From Calliopum simillimum (lineage: Eukaryota > Arthropoda > Insecta > Diptera > Lauxaniidae), in the NCBI GenBank assembly GCA_951812925.1, contig OX638370.1:80272004-80336003 (forward strand): DNA of 64,000 nt, given 5' to 3'. Within the stretch, counting starts at the first letter, position 1, and each line of letters starts with the position of its first letter. Position numbers and translations under genes: made by a program. This document shows positions 21,469-32,897 of the stretch, in pieces. Under the pieces are notes generated by a model. It was not told where the DNA came from. It saw only the letters and a program-made list of their open reading frames with translations, and ran no database searches.

Positions 21469-22030
21469 ATGTCGCGCTCATTCCTTACCACATTACTGAT
21501 TGTTGCATTTGCTGCGGTCTCTTTGGGTGCAAGCTGCACTAATCCCAAAGTTACAGTTACTTCGTTCAGCACCCAAGATGCTACCATCTTGACACAGTTG
21601 GCCCACGTTGGTGAATTTACTCTGAAATGTGGAAACTCAGCGTCACCTGTTCTATTCGCAGAGTTCCCATGTGGAAAATTGGTACCTGTGGCCCGTGTTG
21701 GCGATGAAAAGTATCAGGTAAGCGGAATAATATTCTGTAAAATTTGTAGGACTAACTTTCTGCTTGTAGATAAGCTGGACTGAAGAAATTAAAAAAGGCA
21801 GCAGCGGCAGCGTTGTTCTTCGTCTTTTCGATGAAGAAGGCTACTCCAGCATTCGTAAGGCACAGCGCGATGGAGACAAATTATCTTCAGTGAAATCCTT
21901 AGTTGATATTACAATTGCCGCGAAGAAGGCCTACAAGGGTCCTTATGTGAATTCAGAATTATTGGCCGCTTTAGTAGTAGGCTGCATTGCCTATTTTGCA
22001 TTAACCACAAAAAGTAAAGTACAATCTTAA
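21469..22030 (+). CDS. Translocon-associated protein subunit delta (SSR4/TRAP-delta)
   Basis: Two exons, 21469-21717 and 21770-22030, are joined by a 52-base GT-AG intron in phase 0 and encode 169 residues, the normal family size. Residues 1-21 are a signal peptide (MSRSFLTTLLIVAFAAVSLG). The lumenal beta-sandwich follows with Cys23, Cys54 and Cys68; the first two correspond to the family's conserved disulfide pair. A transmembrane helix covers about 146-162 (ELLAALVVGCIAYFALT), leaving a short lysine-containing cytosolic tail. TRAP-delta is a single-pass ER membrane protein of the TRAP complex, which sits beside Sec61 and aids translocation of secretory proteins. The start was chosen at the ATG that opens the signal peptide, not the upstream in-frame ATG at 21325. 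The gene is intact despite repeats on both sides. Confidence 0.95.
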
Positions 22031-22184
22031 GAGTTGCGCATGTGCAGCAATGATCAGATTTGAATGAAATTCATTCGCTCCATGTATTCGCAAAACCTCA
22101 CATTTACCGTAACTTTGTGTAGTATCTTTTACGTAAAATTTCAAGTGTTTTGTGATCAAATTAGTTTTCTTATCATTTAATTTA

Positions 22185-22190
22185 AATAAA
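22185..22190 (+). promoter_or_regulatory. Poly(A) signal AATAAA of TRAP-delta
   Basis: A canonical AATAAA lies 155 bases after the stop codon and is the first good signal on this strand. Confidence 0.7.
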
Positions 22191-22410
22191 ATTACTGAAA
22201 CCGAAACTTCAATTTTATTACTTCTTAAAGTTGAACAACATATGATAGTCTAAGATCCGAATAAGGAGCGAACTGCACCCATCAGTTTGATGGATGGAAA
22301 GTATTTTATATCAAAGATAATATGTTAAAAAAACTGTCGCGAGTGGGTTGCCTAAAAAATTCATGTCAAGGGTATGGTTAATTATAAATGTATTTTTATA
22401 AACATTTTGA

Positions 22411-22910
22411 ATGAATGAAATGTATGACATTAAGGCAGAAGATCTCCCTCCACTTAGTTTAAACAATACTACAATTTCGTATAAGTGCTGTATAAAGTAT
22501 CTTGAATATCAAACAAATAGTTCTTTAAGCTGTTGTGGTACTACCTCAGCAACTATCAAAAATATTTATGCTGGTCTTAGAAGTCTAAGCATATCAGATT
22601 ACTCTTTGCCTTGGGGCATGAAAATGCGCTTAGTAAAAAGTTTATTTCTACCGTTCTTTACTTTTAATTGCTCGGTTTACCCATGATCAGATTTTGTGTG
22701 TAAACATAAGTTGAATGTGATCTTTTATGACTGCATTAGCTTTGTGTTTGGCATACCCAGTACCAAGATATGTTAGTATATCCCAACATAAAAAAACTAT
22801 GTTAGGTTTGGATCTGGAGCAATATTATAATTTTAGAAATTTAATTAAACTGCACAACTTAATTTATAATAACTGCTCTGAAGAATTCATGGTCGTTCTT
22901 AAATCTTCTC
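22411..22910 (+). pseudogene. LINE ORF2 C-terminal remnant
   Basis: Two open pieces in different frames (22411-22686 and 22727-about 22910) read like the post-palm region of a non-LTR reverse transcriptase. They run IKAEDLPPLSLNNTTISYKC, ATIKNIYAGLRSLSISDY, MKMRLVKSLFLPFFTFNC, then ISQHKKTMLGLDLEQYYNFR and LIKLHNLIYNN. There is a stop/frameshift between 22684 and 22740. The catalytic region is missing upstream. The fragment is cut at about 22906 by the Helitron-like sequence beginning TCTTCTCTTCTTATACGAG. Confidence 0.7.
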
Positions 22911-23338
22911 TTCTTATACGAGATAAAATTGTATGTTTGTTTTTTTGTTTCTTTGTACTTATTTCTGTGCCAATATTTTTTCTCGAAAACGGCTACAGCG
23001 ATTTTAATGAAACTTGGAGTAGTGTTAGATATTAGCATACAATGAAGAATGAGCTAGGTTTGAACTTTGTAAATGCTCACCAGAGGGCGTGGCACAGCTT
23101 TAGATTTTGAATTTGATTTAGTAATAACCCGCAAACCATACAAGGTATTTGGATGAAATTTGGTGAGTGAGTACGGCTTGATAACACCTTGTGACAGACA
23201 AAAAGTGGGCGGGATCGAAGAAGTGTCACGCCCACTTTTTAGGCGTTGAAAATTTTGATTCAATATTACTCGAAAACGACTCCAACAATTTTGATGAAAA
23301 TTTAGAAGATGTTACCTCTGCAAACAAGGATTAATATG
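22906..23338 (+). mobile_element. Helitron-like unit A
   Basis: It begins TCTTCTCTTCTTATACGAGA and contains the phrases GGGCGTGGCACAG and TGAAATTTGGTGAGTGAGT typical of non-coding insect Helitron-like arrays. Its reverse complement is repeated at about 25085-25450, in the centre of the large palindrome that follows. The open frames on either strand carry no domain. Confidence 0.6.
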
Positions 23339-23339
23339 T

Positions 23340-26300
23340 AAGTACCTGGAGACCGATCCCTGCTCGGTCAACAATCTAATCTTATTATTTTAGTTGATGA
23401 TATTATTCATAGCTACTTTTTGTGATGGAATTCGTACCTTTTCACCTCCAATGTTCATGCTTTCAAAATGATAAATTAACCGATGAGAAAATATTTGGAA
23501 AGTGTGGAATGGTATAGAAAAATATCAAAAAATTAAATAAATGGGATATGGCAGGCATCCAAAATATTTCGTCTATTGTATTGGGGCTGAAATATCATAT
23601 CTTCAAAAGATCTTACCTCGGAAAGTAAAAGACCTATTGGAAAAGTTTTGATAAGGAAGAGTGTGGCTATTCAACGCCATTAATAAAAAAGGTTTTCACC
23701 TTTTCTTGTAGACACGCAGTTAAGACTGAACACAGCGTTTTCTTCAACTTCAAGCAAAGATATTTCAAAATCCTGCAGGTATAATGACAGTTTTGCTGAT
23801 GAAGACGGATTCAGCGTCAAAAAGTACATAAGACTGCATATTAAAAATAAGAAGTTCATTCCATTCTTTTTTTGTGCCTGAGTTACTACTATAACTAAAA
23901 TTTTTATTTTGGTAAAAAGTGGTCGTGGCAATTGTTGAACGAATCCCACTTTTCGTTATGCTTAAGATACTCATGATCCAGATCCGCATACCAAATTTCA
24001 TCAAAATACGTTGAAGCATTTGCGAGAAATAGCATTTTATTTGTTTTACTTGTATGGGAGGTTCGACGCGCACCAGCCCATTTTCAGGTCGTAGGTGCCT
24101 AATAAAAAGGAGACTCCCTACAGTTAAATTTACGAAGATTGCTTTTGTATTTTTTTTTTGTAGCGTATTATATTTTTGTAGGCGGTGCCACGCCTTTCAG
24201 TGAGTTTTTCCAATAAAACGGCATATCGCATATTATTCCTTGTTTTTAAGGGTAACACCTCTTAAATTTTCATTAAAATTAATGGAGTCGTTTTCGAATA
24301 ATATCGAATCAAAATTTTGAATGGTTAAAAAGTGGGCCTGGCACTTTCTCGGTATCACCCACTTTTGTTTATATAAAAGGCATTTGCCAGCAATAGCTGT
24401 GTACCAAATTCCATCAAAATATGTTGTACCATTTGCGTGAGATAACATTTAACGTGTTTTACTTGTATGGGAGATTCCACGCCCATAGGCGATATTTTCT
24501 CTACTTTCAGTTCGTAATGGTGCCTAATAGCAAGTAGACTACCTTACGTTAAATTCAGAAAGATTGCTTTAGTAGTTTTCTTTTTAAAGCGTATTATATT
24601 TCTGTGGGCGGTGCCACGCCCTTCATCGAGTTTTTCCAATATAACAGCATATCACATATTAACACTTGTTTTCAAGGGTACAATCTCTTAAATTTTCATT
24701 AAAATTGTTGGAGTCGTTTTCGAGTAATATTAAATCAAAATTTTCAACGGCTAAAAAGGGGGCGTGGTACTTCTTCGATACCGCCCACTTTTCGGTTATT
24801 ATAAGGCATTAATAAGCAGTACCTACATACCAAATTTCATTAAAATATCTTGTAACATTTGCGAAAAATAGCATTTAACGTATTTGGCTTGTATGGGAGG
24901 TTCCACGCGCAATGGCAATATTTCGCCCACTTTCAGAACAGAGATGCCTTTTTGCAATTACGCACCTCACAGTTAATTTCAGAATGTTTGCTTTATTAGT
25001 TTTCTTTTTATACCGTTTTATATTTTTGTCGGCGGTGCCACGCCCTTCAACGAGTTTTCCCAATATAACGGCATATCACATATTAATCCTTGTTTGCAGA
25101 GGTAACATCTCCTAAATTTTCATCAAAATTGTTGGAGTCGTTTTCGAGTAATATTGAATCAAAATTTTCAAGAGGTATTATTAACCCGTACCCGCTCACC
25201 AAATTTCATCCAAATACCTTGTATAATTTGCGAGTTATTACTAAATCAAATTTAAAATTTAAGGCTGTGCCACGCCCTCTGGTGAGCATTTACAAAGTTC
25301 AAACCTAGCTCATTCTTCATTGTAAGCTAATATCTAACACTAGTCCAAGTTTCATTAAAATCGCTGTAGCCGTTTTCGAGAAAAAATATTGGCACAGAAA
25401 TAAGTACAAAGAAACAAACATACAATTTTATCTCGTATAAGAAGAGAAGATATGCCGTTATATTGGGAAAACTCGTTGAAGGGCGTGGCACCACCCACAA
25501 AAAAATAAAACGGTATAAAAAGAAAACTAATAAAGCAAACATTCTGAAATTAACTGTGAGGTGCGTAATTGCTAAAAGGCATTTCTGTTCTGAAAGTGGG
25601 CGAAATATTGCCGTTGCGCGTGGAACCTCCCATACAAGCAAAATACGTTAAATGCTATTTTTCGCAAATGTTACAAGATATTTTAATGAAATTTGTTATG
25701 TAGGTACTGCTTATTAATGCCTTATAATAACCGAAAAGTGGGCGGTATCGAAGAGTACCACGCCCCCTTTTAACCGTTGAAAATTTTGATTCATTATTAC
25801 TCGAAAACGACTCCAACAATTTTAATGAAAATTTAAGAGATTGTACCCTTGAAAACAAGTGTTAATATGTGATATGCTGTTATATTGGAAAAACTAGATG
25901 AAGGGCGTGGCACCGCCCACAGAAATATAATACGCTTTAAAAAGAAAACTACTTAAGCAATCTTTCTGAATTTAACGTAAGGGAATCTACTTGCTATTAG
26001 GCACCTACGAATTGAAAGTAGAGAAAATATCGCCTATGGGCGTGGAATCTCCCATACAAGTAAAACACGTTAAATGTTATTTCACGCAAATGGTACATTT
26101 TGATGGAATTTGGTACACAGCTATTGCTGGCAAATGCCTTTTATATAAACAAAAGTGGGTGATACCGAGAAAGTGCCAGGCCCACTTTTTAACCATTCAA
26201 AATTTTGATTCGATATTACTCGAAAACGATTCCAATAATTTTAATGAAAATTTAAGAGATGTTACCCTTAAAAACAAGGAATAATATGCGATTTGCCGTT

Positions 26301-27161
26301 TTTTTGGAAAAACTCACTGAAAGGCGTGGCACCGCCCACAAAAATATAATTCGCTAGAAAAAGAAAAAATACTAAAGCAATCTTCGTAAATTTAACTGTA
26401 GGGAGTCTCCTTTTTATTAGGCACCTACGACCTGAAAATGGGCAAAATATCGTCGGTGCGCGTGGAACCTCCCATGCAAGTAAAACAAATAAAATGCTAT
26501 TTCTCGCAAATGCTACAACGTATTTTGATGAAATTTGGTATGCGGATCTGAATCATGAGTATATAAAGCATAACGAAATAAAAATTCTAGTTAGTAACTC
26601 AGGCACAAAAAAAGAATGGAATGAACTTTTTATTTTTAATATGCAGTCTTATGCACTTTTTGACGCTGAAACCGTCTTCATCAGCAGAACTGTCATTATA
26701 CCTGCAGGGTTTTGAAATATCTTTGCTTGAAGTTGAAGAAAACGCTGTGTTCAGTCTTAACTGCGTGTCTACAAGAAAAGGTGAAATCCTTTTTTATTAA
26801 TGGCGTTGAATAGCCACACTCTTTCTTATCAAAACTTTTCCAATAGGTCTTTTACTTTCCGAGGTAAGATCTTTTGAAGATAAGATATTTCAGCCCCCAT
26901 ACAATAGACGAAATATTTTGGATGCCTGCCATATCCCATGTATTTAATTTTTTGATATTTTTCTATACCATTCCACATTTTCCAAATTTTTTCTTATTAT
27001 TATTCTCATCGGTTAATTTATCATTTTGAAAGCATGAACATTGGAGGTGAAAAGGTACGAATTCCATCACAAAAAATAGCTGTGAATAAAAACATCGACT
27101 AAAATAATAAGATTAGATTGTTGACCGAGCAGGGATCGGTCTCCAGGTACTTATATATTAT
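23340..27161. repeat. 3.8-kb near-palindrome of Helitron-like minisatellite
   Basis: Left arm is about 23340-25090 and right arm about 25448-27161, reverse complements through most of ~1.7 kb (for example both end in ACCTGGAGACCGATCCCTGC). The ~360-base spacer is an inverted copy of unit A (22906-23338). Each arm is built of units of about 280-300 bases, carrying GGCGTGGCACCGCCCAC, a CTCCCATACAAG phrase and TTTTAATGAAAATTTAAGAG phrases. Matching open frames on the opposite strands (for example 24233-24448 minus and 25991-26284 plus) are mirror images from the palindrome. Arms differ by scattered substitutions and small indels, so the duplication is not brand new. No coding function. Confidence 0.85.
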
Positions 27162-27555
27162 CTTTAATGTACAATAGAAATGTATAGAGATATTTTAGAA
27201 TAAAGTGGAAATCCACTTTAAGTAACACGCTGAATAGGCAGGCTAAATAGCTGAGCACGAAAAAATGGAAAAACTCTGTAGTGGAAATCTATGGGAAATC
27301 TATTACTAGTCCGTCAGTCTGCCGTGCTGAATCGGTTGCTTCAGTATGTGACCGGTCTGAAAAGGGTCCAAAAATCAGTATTTTGCAAATATCTCGTCAA
27401 CAGTTAATTTTATTGAAAAATGTTTATCAACAAATTTGTAGCCCATAACATTCCCTATAGAAAGTTGTAAAATCGTACGACTTACAGTTTCTGAATTATA
27501 GTATTTTGAAAATCAACTTTCCTACTACTCTTTGAGGGTGAGCAGTAGTGAATAA
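27162..27555. other. Gene-free interval
   Basis: No gene, TIR or tandem unit recognised. It separates the palindrome from the hAT-type element. Confidence 0.35.
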
Positions 27556-27563
27556 CCCTATGG

Positions 27564-28596
27564 CAGTGATTCATAACCTTTTTTTCGTCACGGCACATTT
27601 TTAATAATATCAAAATTTGGCGGCACACTAGCTACAACAAAAATTTGAAGAAAGTTTTGATTAGTTTATTGATTTATGTAGGCTTAGCTAGGTAAAATCT
27701 GTGGGATGACCATGTTGTCATCATTAACTTAGGCCTCGGAATTGGCCCCATTGTTTACCCGACGCAGAGAGCTTTAACAAAGTAATTCTAGGAGAACCAA
27801 ATGCATGTTCATATACCATATGGATTTAAGCCACAATTCAGATAGTGAGCTAAGCGGTTCGAAATTGAAATGACTTCTACAAATGTATGGTTTTCTATGC
27901 CACAGTTTCTAGAATAGCACCAATTAATTTAGTTCGATTCATACTTAAGGATGGCAAAATAAGTTGATCTAATATGCTTTCAAGTTTGTAGATTTGACCG
28001 TCTGGAATTAGCAAGCTGAATACATTTACTTTCGATTGTTCCCTTGATTACGCTTATCTGCCAAAAAGAATATTCTGGTTTGAACCTTTCCTAGCTAGTT
28101 CATCAGCAATTACTATGACCGGGAACCCAGCAAAGTGTCATACTGTAATCCTCACAAATATCGCGAAAGAACTTTCCTAACAGCTTAATACAAGTTTTGA
28201 AGTAGTGTGATTTGATGAAATTGCTTTGATGGCCACCTGGCTATCAAGGTAAATAAATAACAACGCTTCCAAGAAATTGTGACTTTTAGAACAGCATAAA
28301 CCTCTCCCTGAAAGACAGTAGAGCCGTTTGGCTGTCTGTACGATTTGTTAGTTCTATATTCGGGACAAATTTCCTAATTCAGTACCTGTATCCAATTTTG
28401 ACCCATCTGTGTATATTTTAAAGGACGTATTTAAAATAGCCCAACTATACCTTTTAGGTACTACCACCTGGAAGTAGGTAGTCTGTACATCATTACATCA
28501 CAATTTATAAATTGGAGTAAAATGCTATTAAGACCAAAAGGTTTAAAAATCTCACGGCACACTAAAGTGGCGTGGCACATAGGTTGGGAATCACTG
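27564..28596. mobile_element. hAT-type element with perfect 8-bp TSD
   Basis: Flanks are identical 8-mers CCCTATGG (27556-27563 and 28597-28604). Ends are CAGTGATTCATAACC and, inverted, CAGTGATTCCCAACC, with inner GGCACA/GGCACACTA motifs on both sides. The 8-bp duplication and CAGTG start are hAT hallmarks. At 1033 bp it lacks a transposase. The interior contains a LINE RNase H remnant on the minus strand (28080-28480). Confidence 0.9.
28080..28480 (-). pseudogene. RNase H domain remnant of an R1/I-type LINE
   Basis: On the minus strand, across several stops and frame changes, the order is IYTDGSKLDTGT, then a VFQ(G/A)EVYA-like segment, IYLDSQVAIKAISSNHTTSK and a WVPGHS-like segment near 28105 with NELA at the end. 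These correspond to the DGS, E, D(S) and H positions of an RNase H fold attached to ORF2 of R1/I-group elements. It is non-functional and sits within a hAT-type element, so it was there before, or was captured with, that element. Confidence 0.65.
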
Positions 28597-28604
28597 CCCT
28601 ATGG

Positions 28605-29640
28605 TTATGAATCTAACAAGATGGAGTCATAGCACACACCGCGAGAGCGGCAATTAACCTTTTCGCGAATTTTTCGGTGACAGAATTTTTTTCGTGAAAT
28701 TCTGATTTCGCCTTTCAGCTCCCCAGATTTCCAAAAAAAAAAAAACAAAGTCCACCACAAAACCGAAGTCCCCCTAACATAATTTTGAATTATTTTTTTT
28801 TTTTGAATTTGCAAGAAAATCGTTGGGTCAATTTCAAGTAAATTTTTTATTTGGCTACAGAATATATTTAAATAAAACGTGTGCAATTTCATTAAAAAAA
28901 GTTATAGAGCAAAATCTGAAAAAATGTGATATACTTATGCGCCATATAACCAAACATAAAATTTGAAAGGTATGAAATAAAGTCATATTAACATTTACAT
29001 TGGTTCTCAAACTCATAATTTTTATTAAAAAATAAACAGAAACAAAATTAACTTAAGTATAACAAAATATGTTCCTATTCCTATAACCTGCCTTCAACTC
29101 TACCACATTGGCCTTTTTTTTATAAATAATAAAATGAAAAACTTTGTGAATTTACACAGTTAAATACTTAATTCGTAATATTTGACACTTACCTTAACCG
29201 AATGTAAATAAAACTTGCACAGACAACATTTTCTTATGTAAAATTTTCTACAAAAAATGCGGAAAAAAAGTCCACCACACGCGATTACATGTTTCGTTAA
29301 ACTGACAGCAGAAAAATTATGTTTGGTGCATGACAGCATCAAACATATGACTTTCGCAAGTTCTTATCCAAATCGGTAATATGCGACTATACCACAACAT
29401 CCGAAGTTCCCCTACGGATATTTGCATTACAGGTGACGATATATATTGCTTTTATTTTAAGGATCCTGTAATTTTCAATAAAATTCATCGTGTTATATGT
29501 TATCGTATAACTCACCATTTCAGAGATATCATTCAAAGACCAATATTTTCGAAACTTTGTTAAGTTCAAGAGAATATTTTTTGAACCATGAAAAAAAAAA
29601 AAATAACAATAACATAGTTTCGTATATTTAACGGGGCTTC
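28605..29640. other. Gene-free interval with repeated GTCCACCACA / CCGAAGTYCCCCT motifs
   Basis: GTCCACCACA occurs at about 28751 and again at 29270. CCGAAGTCCCCCT (28763) and CCGAAGTTCCCCT (29401) follow the same pattern, and AACGGGGCTTC near 29630 is a reversed variant. Spacing and C/G-rich ends resemble the multi-box TA-flanked elements, but the boundaries could not be fixed. Short open frames here have no domain. Confidence 0.4.
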
Positions 29641-29709
29641 TTCATTTTTTTTTTTTTTTTTGTATGACTCCTCGTTTAAGATCACTCGCAATTAAAAAAG
29701 GAAGGCATA

Positions 29710-31244
29710 CCCAACAAACGAAAACGTTTGGAAAATAACTTGTTATACGCTTATTGAAGCAAACATTTCGTTTGGAAATTAACTTGCTGAATGTTTGGAA
29801 ATTCTTGAATTTTAATTACCCAGGTTTACAAAAAAAAAAAAAAATGTCATGGCGTTTTGACCAGACTATGTGTTTCCTAGGGACTTTGACGTCGTAAATC
29901 CGAATCCCGGGTCCGTTTTTTTTCAGAACGTCTGAGAAAAAATATTTCAAGGTCATATGGAGGTCATGTGTCGTTAAGTGATCAATTCGCTAAAATTCTG
30001 AAACTAATTTTTTATCATTGAGTTCTTAGTCCTTAAAAAGAATATGTAATCGAAAAGAGTATCTCGGACCTAGTTTCGGAGACATAGCCATCGGAAGATC
30101 CGGATATATCTTCTATGAAAATCGCTATAAGTTAGGAACCCCTGGATGGATTTGTAAAATATTGGTGTCATATGAAAGGTATTTTGACAGCCTATAAAGC
30201 CTATATTTTCAATTGCATTCATAGTTTTCGAGATATGGGTTTTTTTGAAATTTTGTGAAATTTTTCAATTACAACAACAAATAAATCAACAACACCAACA
30301 ACAAAAACAACATTAACAACAACAACAAAATACCTTTCATATGACACCAATATTTTCCAAATCCATTCATGGGTTCCCAACATATAGCGGTTTTCATAGA
30401 AGATATATCCGGATCTTCCGATGGCTATATCTCCGAAACTAGATCCGAGATACCCTTTTTCATTACATATTCTTTTTAAGGACTAAGAACTCAATGATAA
30501 AAAATTAGTTTCAGAGTTTTAGCGAATTGATCACTTAACGACGCATGACCTCCATATGACCTTGAAATATTTTTTCTCAGACGTTCTGGAAAAAAAACGG
30601 ACCCGGGATTCGGATTCAAGACGTCAAAGTCCTTCGGAAACACATAGTCTGGTCAAAACGCCATGACATTTTTGTTTTTTGTAAACCTGTGTTATTTAAG
30701 AATCGAAACTGGACCCTTCATAGCAAGCTTGTAAAAATCATTTGGAGCAAGCTTATTATAAATTGTTTTATACAATATTTTCCAAATTTTATTATTCAAT
30801 AATTTTAAATTGTTTTTTAACTTTTTACTTAACATTTTGTTAGTGTTTATTGAGTTCATTAAACAACATTTTCCAAACATTTTTACATTTAATTAAAAAT
30901 AAAAAAAATTTATGTTTACTGAGAATCCTATGACTTCCAAATTATGTGTCGACGATCTTATCAACTGACCTAACATGCCAATTATGATTCAAATGCCTTG
31001 TGCTTTACTTAGCTCTATAAGTCATTGAAAAAATAAAATTAAAATTTTTTCGAATGTTTGGAAAACGATTATTGAAACTTTTGGAAATAAACATTTTCCA
31101 ATTGTTGATTTCAACCTAGGAAATCAATTTTAAAAACAATAAAAAATAATATTTTCCAAACGTTTGAAAATTGGTTATGAAAATATTTGAAAATTAACTT
31201 TTTCCAAGCTTAAAAATTGAAAAGGTTACAAATTGTTTGTTGGG
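29710..31244. mobile_element. TA-flanked foldback element (CCCAACAAAC ends)
   Basis: TA flanks lie at 29708-29709 and 31245-31246. Ends are CCCAACAAACGAAAACGTTT and, read inward, CCCAACAAACAATTTGTAAC. Subterminal zones on both sides are rich in GTTTGGAAA / TTTCCAAAC motifs (about ten copies), separated by AT-rich spacers. A second foldback (29821-30689) is inserted inside the left zone. No coding sequence. Confidence 0.75.
29821..30689. repeat. Nested foldback with (CAA)n loop
   Basis: Arms of about 400 bases are reverse complements from CAGGTTTACAAAA inward through CATGGCGTTTTGACCAGACT, GGATATATCTTCTATGAAAA and ATACCTTTCATATGACACCA. The loop at 30273-30330 is a run of AACAAC-type triplets. 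It lies wholly inside the outer element 29710-31244, so it inserted later or formed by internal duplication. Non-coding. Confidence 0.9.
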
Positions 31245-31246
31245 TA

Positions 31247-31704
31247 TTAATAAGCACTTACACATAGCATTTACCACATTTATCACAAATGCTTACAACT
31301 TTTTAAATTGACTTATCACCTAAACTATAAATCGTACAATTCTAAACAATTCTAGCTTATTTGTGTAGGAAATTTCCTGAATACGAAATAAGGGACCAAA
31401 ATTTTTCTATAGAAGTCAGCGTTAGCGAGATATTTGCAAAAAACTAATTTTTTGACCTAAGATCCTGAATAATTTTTTATACGCTCACGATTTCGCAATG
31501 GGTTTTTCACATTATATTTTCTGTCCATAAACATTAGAAAGCTACTAAATTTGTTTACAATTAATTGAGTTACATAAAAAAAACAAATGTTTAAAAAAAC
31601 GATGCTTTGAAATGTTTTAAATTATGACTTTGAGCCAGTTAAACAACGTTTATATATTTATATACAACGGTCGCTAAAATAAAATTAATGTTTTAAATTT
31701 TCTT
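31247..31704. other. Gene-free interval
   Basis: AT-rich, no gene or repeat boundary identified. Confidence 0.35.
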
Positions 31705-32897
31705 ACATATCGTTAGCTTAATATGGAAAAGGCGTAACTCACATTTTCAATACTTTACAGGAGAAGGAAAAAACTGAATAAAATTTGATACGCCAAACAT
31801 TTAAAAAAACTTTAAATGCAATTTACATCAAAAACTATCAGCAATTTTGATTCTAGGATTTATTTTTTTATATTCTTTGTTTTTTGGGTAGTTTTGTGTG
31901 TTAGGTTCTTTCAATTTAAATTTTTTTTTAAAAAAAGTGAGTTAGGGCTTTTTACAATAAATCAAAAATTATGAATAAAATTAAAGTTATTCAATATAAA
32001 ATGAAAAGGAAAACGTTTATAAAGAAAGTTAATAGGATTGGACAAAAATTTGAACGAAAATGTTTATGTTTTGTATGGAAGATTATCATAAAAGTGGTGA
32101 CAATCAGCAAGTAACAACAATTTAAAACATTAAAGTATACCACAGCAACTGAACTCATATATAGTATTAATGTTTTCCCATCAGTATACCTTGATATTCT
32201 TGGTATTGACAATGAAGCCTTCGGGTGATTTTAGGGAACCTTCGGATGCCTTAGAAAACTATCACCCTTTCCCTCTAGTGTACCTAGGAATTGTTTGTTT
32301 TAATTTTTAAGCCTTGGGGTGAACTTCTGGAACCTTCGTGTGTCCCAAAAAACTACCAGTTAGAATTTTTGATAGTCGGCCAATGATATTTTTCATCTAG
32401 TATACCGAAATTTTCTTCGTTTTGACTATCAAGCCTTCGGATGGCCTTCGAGAACCTTCGAGTGTCTTAAAAAACTATCAAATAAGGTTATTTGATAGTC
32501 TACCATAGATGTTTTTCCTCTAGTATACCCATAAATTCTTCGTTTTCACCAGAAAACCTTCGGATTAACTTCGGAAATCTTCGTGTATAGCATAAAAACC
32601 TTTCCATATTTGACATACACTCACTGCCAAGTTTTCAGCTTAATTAACCGAATAGTTTCTGAGTGATTTTAACATTATTTCGATGCTTTATATTGTGAGT
32701 TAGGGTTTTTTTCTTTCAAGAAATTTTTGTTATGTGTTAGGGCTTTTTTAAAATTGACTATAACTTGGCTATTCTTGATATTATCGTACCCAATTTTTGT
32801 AGGAAGGTGTATTAGAGAGTGGCCAACCAGAATATGCAAAAAAGTCAATTTCGAAAAAATTTGAGATACGCCTTTTCCATATTAAGCTAACGATATG
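31705..32897. mobile_element. Inverted-repeat element with GTGAGTTAGGGCTTTTT boxes and tandem core
   Basis: Outer ends CATATCGTTAGCTTAATATG plus GAAAAGGCGTA are mirrored at 32863-32897. The box GTGAGTTAGGGCTTTTT or a variant recurs at about 31937, 32695 and 32733, and a reversed GCGTAACTCACA lies near the left end (31731). Between 32185 and 32590 there are three to four imperfect units of about 130-140 bases with GCCTTCGG, GAACCTTCG and CTCTAGTATACC phrases. No coding capacity. Confidence 0.65.

Noticed and set aside
23680..26715. Several open frames of 70-104 residues on opposite strands with similar peptides
   Set aside because: They are mirror images created by the large palindrome and minisatellite units; no domain or codon bias.
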